Of a DNA stretch of 5,345 nt, positions 1 to 4,480 are shown piece after piece. Made by a program: the position numbers and the translations under genes. This stretch comes from Candidatus Brocadia sp. (GTDB lineage Bacteria; Planctomycetota; Brocadiia; Brocadiales; Brocadiaceae). Every line of letters starts with the position of its first letter. The first letter of the stretch is position 1. Location: assembly GCA_030837935.1 (NCBI GenBank), contig JAUQXU010000448.1:1-5345 (forward strand), written 5' to 3'. The notes beneath the pieces were generated by a model. That model was not told the DNA's origin, did not search any database, and worked only from the letters and a program-made list of their open reading frames with translations.

Positions 1-958
1 CTTCTTCATCAATAATAACCGGAACAGATCTCTTGTGGTTATTAATCTTCTGAATGGCCTCTCTCGCCTGTCCCTCGTCATAATCGTATTTAAATGCCGA
101 TTGTATTGTAAAGGTTTGAACACTAGGGTATTCTTTCAGACATTCATCCACACTGAATGGTGACAGATTGCCACGAAAGAGATTCGAACCCAATCCCAGG
201 ATGGGATAGATCGGAATCTTGATCCTTTCCTGCAATGCATGCAACCTCTGTAAAGCAATCTTGACAACCAATATGGCCGGTAGCATACCATAGTTCAATG
301 CAGGATCTGAACGGCCAAGGAATACCCTTTGATACAGCAATTCTTTGTCCTTGAGATAATTCTGCACCATCGTATCCGCAGAGAGCATGTAAGGAATATC
401 CTCGAACAATGGAATAACTTCAATAGTCTCTGGTTTAAACTCACCAATCCATTCCTTTATCGTAATATCATTCTCAAAACACTTCCTGTGTTGTTTCCCT
501 ACGACAAAATCACGATAATAATAATATATACGATTAATTGCCTCCGTATTCGTAGTCATGGGAAGGATAACTTCAAAGATGGGTGGTATATTGTCATCTC
601 CGTAAAACTGGTTTGCGGTATCGTACGAACGTGGCGCACTCTCCAAAGTTTCCAAAAGAATCTTTGCTTCGCTTTTTTCTACCATGGGATTGGGCACTCG
701 TAAAGTAATGAAACAATCCTTCCCAATCCGGTATTTTCTGAAATAGTTGTCATACCGGGTAAGCAGTTTCTTAATGACAAACTCATCAACTTCTTTTCCT
801 TCACAGTCCCACATCTGTTCGTCACAGCGGAGGTGTGAAAACACATAATATGCCTCTTTTATCTCGTCTTCACCCAAAAAGCACGTTCCCTCAGTAAAGA
901 ATGGCATAGTTACATTATCAGGGTGTTGGGTACTCATCGTTCGTGATATTTTTCTCAT
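1..958 (-). CDS. ppcA: Archaeal-type phosphoenolpyruvate carboxylase, N-terminal 319 residues (3' end outside window)
   Basis: Predicted to catalyse the irreversible carboxylation of PEP with bicarbonate to oxaloacetate and phosphate, a cytoplasmic anaplerotic step. I translated the minus strand by hand; it stays open from the ATG at 958-956 to the left edge. Recognisable family blocks are MSTQHPDN (residues 8-15), RVPNP (87-91), PRSYDTANQFYG (109-120), EWIGEFKPETIEVIPLFED (169-187), RVFLGRSDPALNYG (211-224) and GLGSNLFRGNLSP (255-267). These match, from memory, the small archaeal-type enzyme (about 500 residues) and not the 850-1000 residue bacterial/plant type, so roughly 180-200 residues should lie beyond the edge. 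The start is supported by AAGAGG 8 bases upstream; a second ATG at 937, directly before STQHPDN, is less likely. It is divergent from greA, with a long leader region between them. No frameshift is visible. Family assignment is firm; the metabolic role in this organism is inferred. Confidence 0.93.
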   Translation of the reverse strand, partial: MRKISRTMSTQHPDNVTMPFFTEGTCFLGEDEIKEAYYVFSHLRCDEQMWDCEGKEVDEFVIKKLLTRYDNYFRKYRIGKDCFITLRVPNPMVEKSEAKILLETLESAPRSYDTANQFYGDDNIPPIFEVILPMTTNTEAINRIYYYYRDFVVGKQHRKCFENDITIKEWIGEFKPETIEVIPLFEDIPYMLSADTMVQNYLKDKELLYQRVFLGRSDPALNYGMLPAILVVKIALQRLHALQERIKIPIYPILGLGSNLFRGNLSPFSVDECLKEYPSVQTFTIQSAFKYDYDEGQAREAIQKINNHKRSVPVIIDEE

Positions 959-966
959 GTCTGCAA

Positions 967-972
967 CCTCTT
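967..972 (-). promoter_or_regulatory. Ribosome binding site of the PEP carboxylase gene
   Basis: On the minus strand AAGAGG lies 8 bases before the ATG at 958-956. This favours that ATG over the in-frame ATG at 937-935, which has no comparable purine-rich motif at the right distance. Confidence 0.7.
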
Positions 973-1096
973 GCACAAAGAAGCATTAGCATCCTGTATT
1001 TGTTCTAAGACAACATATCAATAGCACAGCACATTCACAGCCAAACTCAACGAAAAGGAGTCAGAATGAAATGTTCAGGCTAAGTACTTCCTCTCG

Positions 1097-1153
1097 AAGA
1101 CAGGTCTGTCCATTCCGATCTGAAATCTGAATTCTGTCCCGGACTCCTGTCTT
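1097..1153. repeat. 57-base inverted-repeat element with internal hairpins
   Basis: AAGACAGG at 1097-1104 is perfectly complementary to CCTGTCTT at 1146-1153, enclosing 41 bases. Inside, ATTC/GAT and ATC/GAAT (about 1111-1132) can form a second stem with one mismatch. TCTGTCC occurs twice in direct orientation (1105-1111 and 1133-1139), and GTCC-C-GGAC at 1136-1144 is a small palindrome. GACAG-GT-CTGTC at 1099-1110 is an alternative palindrome that would compete with the outer stem. On the plus strand the right arm runs into TTTT then AAAA. It could be a structured leader of the minus-strand gene, a terminator-like or attenuator-like structure, or a short dispersed repeat. The window alone does not decide. 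Confidence 0.5.
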
Positions 1154-1182
1154 TTAAAACTGCACGAAAGGTACGTTGTTCC

Positions 1183-1212
1183 TTGAAAATAGTATGAATT
1201 ATTAATTATAGT
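1183..1212 (+). promoter_or_regulatory. Candidate plus-strand promoter (TTGAAA - 18 - TATAGT)
   Basis: TTGAAA at 1183-1188 and TATAGT at 1207-1212 are separated by 18 bases, each differing from the sigma-70 consensus at one or two positions. It would give greA a leader of about 260 bases. It overlaps the minus-strand TATAAT candidate, so the two could compete. Pattern match only. Confidence 0.3.
1205..1210 (-). promoter_or_regulatory. Candidate -10 element for the PEP carboxylase gene
   Basis: The minus strand reads TATAAT here within a very AT-rich stretch. At 17-18 bases upstream there is no good -35 hexamer (AATGAA or TAATGA). If used, transcription would start near 1198 and give a leader of about 240 bases that includes the 57-base inverted repeat. 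Weak because chance TATAAT matches are expected in such AT-rich DNA. Confidence 0.3.
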
Positions 1213-1259
1213 AAAAAAACTCTTAATTTCATTAAATTATTTTAATATTATAGATTACA

Positions 1260-1289
1260 TTGACAAGAATTATACATTTTATTTATTCT
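1260..1289 (+). promoter_or_regulatory. Candidate plus-strand promoter (TTGACA - 18 - TATTCT)
   Basis: A perfect -35 hexamer TTGACA at 1260-1265 is followed 18 bases later by TATTCT (1284-1289), a 4/6 match to the -10 consensus. Transcription would begin near 1296, shortly before the small hydrophobic ORF at 1305 and about 185 bases before greA. It is downstream of an AT-rich tract that could act as an UP element. Confidence 0.4.
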
Positions 1290-1304
1290 TTATTCGTGTT
1301 ATCT

Positions 1305-1412
1305 ATGATTACAATGAAAATCCGACCCAGACATTTTTTCCTGTTGCGACAATTATTTTTGTCAGGCACAATCCTATTTCTTACTTTCCTTATTCTTAAA
1401 ATAGTTTTATAA
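1305..1412 (+). CDS. Possible small single-pass membrane protein (35 residues), doubtful
   Basis: An ATG-initiated ORF of 35 codons ends in TAA at 1410-1412. The N-terminus has basic residues (K5, R7, R9, R15), followed by a hydrophobic stretch from about residue 17 to 35 that could span a membrane once, with the basic end inside. There is no Shine-Dalgarno sequence before the ATG at 1305 or the in-frame ATG at 1314. However, the candidate promoter with TTGACA at 1260 would start a transcript only a few bases upstream, so nearly leaderless translation is conceivable. AT-rich DNA readily yields hydrophobic reading frames by chance (many TTT and TTA codons), so this may be meaningless. No family is recognised. 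Confidence 0.18.
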   Translation: MITMKIRPRHFFLLRQLFLSGTILFLTFLILKIVL

Positions 1413-1436
1413 TAACGGTTTATGAATTTATTATAA
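1407..1436 (+). promoter_or_regulatory. Candidate proximal greA promoter and operator-like repeats
   Basis: TTATAATAA (1407-1415) and TTATTATAA (1428-1436) form a perfect 9-base inverted repeat with a 12-base spacer. The left arm contains a perfect -10 hexamer TATAAT (1408-1413). The same places carry a direct repeat ATAACGG (1412-1418 and 1433-1439) with a period of 21 bases, about two helical turns. No good -35 is found 17 bases upstream (TTTCCT at 1385-1390), so a promoter here would need an activator or another sigma factor. A start near 1420 would give a leader of about 60 bases. Function is inferred from position and symmetry. Confidence 0.35.
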
Positions 1437-1458
1437 CGGGATTCTGATTTTTCCCGTT
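1435..1458 (+). promoter_or_regulatory. Short hairpin in the greA leader
   Basis: AACGGG (1435-1440) pairs perfectly with CCCGTT (1453-1458) around a 12-base loop, ending 11 bases before the ribosome binding site. The stem is short, and it shares bases with the right arm of the AT-rich inverted repeat, so the two foldings exclude each other. It could influence greA translation or early transcription. Stability was not computed. Confidence 0.3.
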
Positions 1459-1469
1459 GCAATAGTATG

Positions 1470-1475
1470 AGGAGA
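1470..1475 (+). promoter_or_regulatory. Ribosome binding site that decides the greA start
   Basis: AGGAGA sits 6 bases before the ATG at 1482-1484 and lies inside the frame extended from the earlier ATG at 1467. No purine-rich motif precedes 1467. The start is therefore taken at 1482. Confidence 0.8.
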
Positions 1476-1481
1476 ATAAGC

Positions 1482-3704
1482 ATGTCCAATGAATGTGTTA
1501 TAAATAAGAATAAACCCAGCACGAACGAACTGATATCCTTTGTTAATACAGAGCAATATGACAAACTGGAAGACGCATGGCTCGGAATTATCGAATCTAA
1601 CAGCAAAAACCTGCAAGCACTGTTCGAGGTAGTTGATCTCCTGGCAAAGCGGGAAGAAAAAAAACGCGCCCATGATCTTCTCGTAACACTGGCGCCTCAC
1701 TACAAACAAAAAGGCCACTATCAGGACGTATTAGAGATATTAAAAAAGGTATTAGAATATAATCCTAAAGAAAAGGGACTGGCAAAGGAGATTGCTGAAT
1801 GTTATTCATACATCTATAAAGACAGACCCTACGCGAAGGATCTGATTGAAAAAACGTGCATAGAGACGACGTCCGACATCCGTGGCGCTATAAAAAAATT
1901 AGAAAATTATTTTTATCTCGACCGTGGTGATTACGTCTATCATAAAAGTTGGGGCGTAGGCCAGGTCTTCTCTGTTGACACACAAGGTGAAAAAGTAAAT
2001 ATAAATTTTGAAAAAAAGAGCAACCACAGCGTTGCTATGGATATTGCCCCTGCTATATTACAGAAACTGGACAAGGATGATTTACTGGCAATGATCTATG
2101 CCCAGAAAGATGTACTAAATAAAATGATCGAAGAAAATCCCGTTGATTTGATTAAACTGACTTTGAAATATTTCAAAGGAAAGGCATCGGTTTCTCATAT
2201 AAAAAATCGGCTCATATCAGGAGTTATACCGCCCGAGGCCTGGAGCAGGTGGTGGACAAGCACAAAAAAACTGCTTAAAAAAGACCCTTATATAAAACTT
2301 ACCGACGGCACCCCCACCACATCCTTCCTGGAATTTCGCGCCTCTCCCATGTCACACCACCAGGAGATAATCGAAAAATTAAGCCAGACCAAAGATACCA
2401 GCAAAAAGATAACAATCACCAAGAGCTATATTTCAGAAATGAAAAATACTGAGATAAACAAAGAAACTCTCAGTGAAATTGCAAACCTATTCAAGAATGA
2501 GTCCGATCAATTATACGGAACAAACCCTTCTTTGGCTACAGAGTGTCTTTTGCTCCTCGATGAGGTACAAGGCGTTCTCAAAGAAGAACCTGGAAAATAC
2601 GAAACTGGTATTGAAACACTGATCAGCGCACATAAAATTCTTCCAGAACTCGTTGAAAATATGAATATATTGGAGTACAAGAAACATGTCCTCGGTCTAA
2701 TAAAAAAGATTAAATCAGAAAGTTGGCAAGAGGAATTTGTTTCCCTGTTTTTTGCTAACAGCGGCAACCTGTGGGAATTTATCATCAAGGAACTTGATGC
2801 CGGAAACAAACATCATGCCATCGAAGAGATAGCATTAAGACTGTTTAATCACTTCAACGCATATCCGGAACACTATATCTGGTTTTGCAAAAATGGTATG
2901 CATGGCCGAAACGCAGAACTTTATAAAAATATTGATCCGGCTACTATGTTTAACCGACTCATTGAATTATTGGACAATCTCTACTTTAAGATTCAAAAAG
3001 GGCGCGAAGGAGATTTTAAGACCGTCGTCAATAAAATCAAAAACCTCTTAGAGGATAAAGGCACTGATTACGCCATAAATATCCTGAATGACGCCAATGC
3101 AGAAAGCATCTTTAATGTCGTTTCGAGCAGCAAGGGACTGGAGGACTGGTTCAAGGTTTCAATCGAGAGCGTAATTCAGGATCGCTATCCCGATTTATTT
3201 GAAAAACCAGGACTTCCCAAACTCGACGAGAGTAAAATCTATGTTACAAAAGAAGGCTACGAAAGAAGAAAGAGAGAATTCGACCATCTCATGAATATAG
3301 AATTTCCAGAAAATGCGCGCGATCTTGGAGAGGCCATCAGCCGGGGTGACTTACGTGAAAATGCAGAGTACAAGGCGGCACGGGAAAAACAAGCAATGCT
3401 GGTAGAAAAGGCAGAACGCATTAAGGCAGAACTCCAGAGGGTTGTTGTCATTGACCCTCACTCCATTCATCCCGATACTGCCGCTCCGGGCACAAAAGTC
3501 ACCCTCAGACACCAGGGAAAAGCAGAAATAGAGATATATACCATATTGGGCCCCTGGGATGTTGATATCGAAAAAGGCATCATCTCTTACCTGTCACCGA
3601 TTGGGAAAGGACTGCTCGACAAAACAGCGGGAGAGACGATAACAATTAAGCTTCCCGAAGGGGAATCTACGTATGAAATCATTAAAATTGAGAAGGCGCT
3701 ATAA
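1482..3704 (+). CDS. greA: Long-form transcript cleavage factor GreA with N-terminal TPR-like extension
   Basis: GreA enters the RNA polymerase secondary channel and stimulates cleavage of backtracked RNA. Counting from 1482 the protein has 740 residues. Residues 587-740 form a complete GreA (E. coli GreA has 158): an N-terminal coiled coil whose tip GDLRENAEY carries the conserved acidic pair D623 and E626, then an FKBP-like domain from about 664 with the typical SPIGKGLL segment and YEI near the end. The first ~580 residues are extra: helical TPR-like repeats at about 17-122, a small beta-rich segment at 148-189 (GDYVYHKSWGVGQVF), a tryptophan-rich PEAWSRWW at 251-258 followed by DPYIKL, then a long helical region. 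Similar long GreA proteins are known from Chlamydiae (about 715 residues) and Borrelia. Start chosen by the AGGAGA site; an upstream ATG would add five residues. Monocistronic as seen; the convergent neighbour ends 20 bases away. GreA function is near certain; the role of the extension is unknown. Confidence 0.95.
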   Translation: MSNECVINKNKPSTNELISFVNTEQYDKLEDAWLGIIESNSKNLQALFEVVDLLAKREEKKRAHDLLVTLAPHYKQKGHYQDVLEILKKVLEYNPKEKGLAKEIAECYSYIYKDRPYAKDLIEKTCIETTSDIRGAIKKLENYFYLDRGDYVYHKSWGVGQVFSVDTQGEKVNINFEKKSNHSVAMDIAPAILQKLDKDDLLAMIYAQKDVLNKMIEENPVDLIKLTLKYFKGKASVSHIKNRLISGVIPPEAWSRWWTSTKKLLKKDPYIKLTDGTPTTSFLEFRASPMSHHQEIIEKLSQTKDTSKKITITKSYISEMKNTEINKETLSEIANLFKNESDQLYGTNPSLATECLLLLDEVQGVLKEEPGKYETGIETLISAHKILPELVENMNILEYKKHVLGLIKKIKSESWQEEFVSLFFANSGNLWEFIIKELDAGNKHHAIEEIALRLFNHFNAYPEHYIWFCKNGMHGRNAELYKNIDPATMFNRLIELLDNLYFKIQKGREGDFKTVVNKIKNLLEDKGTDYAINILNDANAESIFNVVSSSKGLEDWFKVSIESVIQDRYPDLFEKPGLPKLDESKIYVTKEGYERRKREFDHLMNIEFPENARDLGEAISRGDLRENAEYKAAREKQAMLVEKAERIKAELQRVVVIDPHSIHPDTAAPGTKVTLRHQGKAEIEIYTILGPWDVDIEKGIISYLSPIGKGLLDKTAGETITIKLPEGESTYEIIKIEKAL

Positions 3705-3724
3705 AGATATTTCTCATGAAAAGT

Positions 3725-4480
3725 TTACTTCATGAAACGACTGAGAAAAGCCTTCGTCCTGTCATTTTCAGGATTGGAAAACATCTCCTTCGGCTTCCCC
3801 TGTTCCACAATTTCACCCTTATCGAGAAAGAGCACCCGGCTTGAAACGTCCCTTGCAAAACCCATTTCATGCGTTGCAATTATTGTTGTCATCCCTTCCG
3901 ATACCAATTCCTTAATAACCAGGAGTACCTCTTCAATCATCTCAGGATCAAGGGAAGACGTCGGTTCATCAAAGAGCATCGCTTCGGGCTTCATCGCCAG
4001 GGCGCGGGCAATAGCCACCCGCTGCTGCTCACCGCCTGACAACTGTTCTGGAAATTTTTTGGCCTTTTCCATCAGATGTACCTTCGTGAGTAAAGAAATG
4101 GCATTTGACTCAGCTTCAGCTCGATCAACACCCAATACAAACACCGGAGCCACCGTGATATTATGAAGCACTGACATGTGCGGAAAAAGATTAAACTGCT
4201 GAAAGACCATCCCCACCTTCCTGCGGATATTTTTTATCGCGATGCCTTCTTGTCCCTTGTTGTAACCTCGTTCAAGGACACCATAAAGTCTTTGGCCATC
4301 AACAGATATGTATCCTGCTTGAAATGCTTCCAATCCGTTCATGCATCGCAAAAGCGTGCTCTTGCCACTGCCAGATGGCCCGATAACGGCAACAACGCTC
4401 CCCTTTTCAACTACGAGATGCAGATCCTTGAATAGGGGTTGATGATCGTATTGCTTGAATAGATTATAAATTTCTATCAT
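3725..4480 (-). CDS. Polar amino-acid ABC transporter, ATP-binding subunit (GlnQ/HisP type)
   Basis: Cytoplasmic ATPase that powers import by the adjacent fused receptor-permease. The 251 residues are the usual length for the GlnQ/HisP family. Visible motifs in order: aromatic Y11 (A-loop position), Walker A GPSGSGKST (34-42), Q-loop around Q94 in MVFQQFNLFPHM, signature LSGGEQQR (147-154), Walker B MLFDEP (168-173) with catalytic E172, D-loop SLD (176-178) and switch histidine H204 in ATHEMGFA. All catalytic positions are present. The start ATG lies inside the end of the permease gene, with a 17-base overlap in another frame, and only a weak AGAGAAAAAG precedes it. This suggests translational coupling. 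The best family matches are the glutamine, histidine and general polar amino-acid importers; substrate cannot be told from the ATPase. No regulatory C-terminal domain is present. Confidence 0.95.
   Translation of the reverse strand: MIEIYNLFKQYDHQPLFKDLHLVVEKGSVVAVIGPSGSGKSTLLRCMNGLEAFQAGYISVDGQRLYGVLERGYNKGQEGIAIKNIRRKVGMVFQQFNLFPHMSVLHNITVAPVFVLGVDRAEAESNAISLLTKVHLMEKAKKFPEQLSGGEQQRVAIARALAMKPEAMLFDEPTSSLDPEMIEEVLLVIKELVSEGMTTIIATHEMGFARDVSSRVLFLDKGEIVEQGKPKEMFSNPENDRTKAFLSRFMK

Larger units (their letters stand above)
959..1481. other. Divergent intergenic region between PEP carboxylase and greA
   Basis: About 520 bases without a convincing gene. From left to right I see: a mixed-composition leader for the minus-strand gene (959-1090); an inverted-repeat element (1097-1153); a strongly AT-rich core (about 1190-1300) with promoter-like hexamers on both strands; a stretch holding a possible 35-codon hydrophobic ORF (1305-1412) and an imperfect stem (CCTG 1340-1343 and ACAA 1349-1352 pairing with TTGT 1359-1362 and CAGG 1363-1366); and a repeat cluster with a perfect TATAAT immediately before greA (1407-1458). 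No tRNA or recognised riboswitch is apparent. Both flanking genes must be transcribed outward from here, so it should contain at least two promoters. Confidence 0.8.

Noticed and set aside
329..703. Plus-strand open frame of 124 codons opposite the PEP carboxylase gene.
   Set aside because: The minus strand is unambiguously coding with many conserved motifs; this frame has no recognisable motif.
1340..1366. Imperfect stem CCTG/ACAA with TTGT/CAGG.
   Set aside because: It needs a five-base one-sided bulge and has only eight base pairs; not convincing as a terminator or RNA element, so it is only mentioned in the intergenic entry.
959..1481. CRISPR array, tRNA or insertion-sequence remnant in the intergenic region.
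   Set aside because: No regularly spaced repeat of suitable length, no cloverleaf and no transposase fragment or target duplication was seen.
1283..1718. Two minus-strand open frames (1283-1606 and 1431-1718) opposite the greA start.
   Set aside because: They overlap the well-supported greA N-terminus and its leader, lack family features and have no ribosome binding sites. They are shadows.
3705..3748. Possible bidirectional terminator between convergent greA and the ATPase gene: TTTCTCA (3710-3716) with TGAGAAA (3742-3748), and TGAA (3717-3720) with TTCA (3729-3732).
   Set aside because: The arms are short, the outer loop is 25 bases, part lies inside the ATPase coding sequence, and there is no GC-rich stem or proper T-run. 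Too weak to call a terminator.
3732..4435. Plus-strand open frames (3732-4166 and 4178-4435) opposite the ATPase gene.
   Set aside because: They lie antisense to an ATPase with every catalytic motif intact and show only reversed-codon composition.
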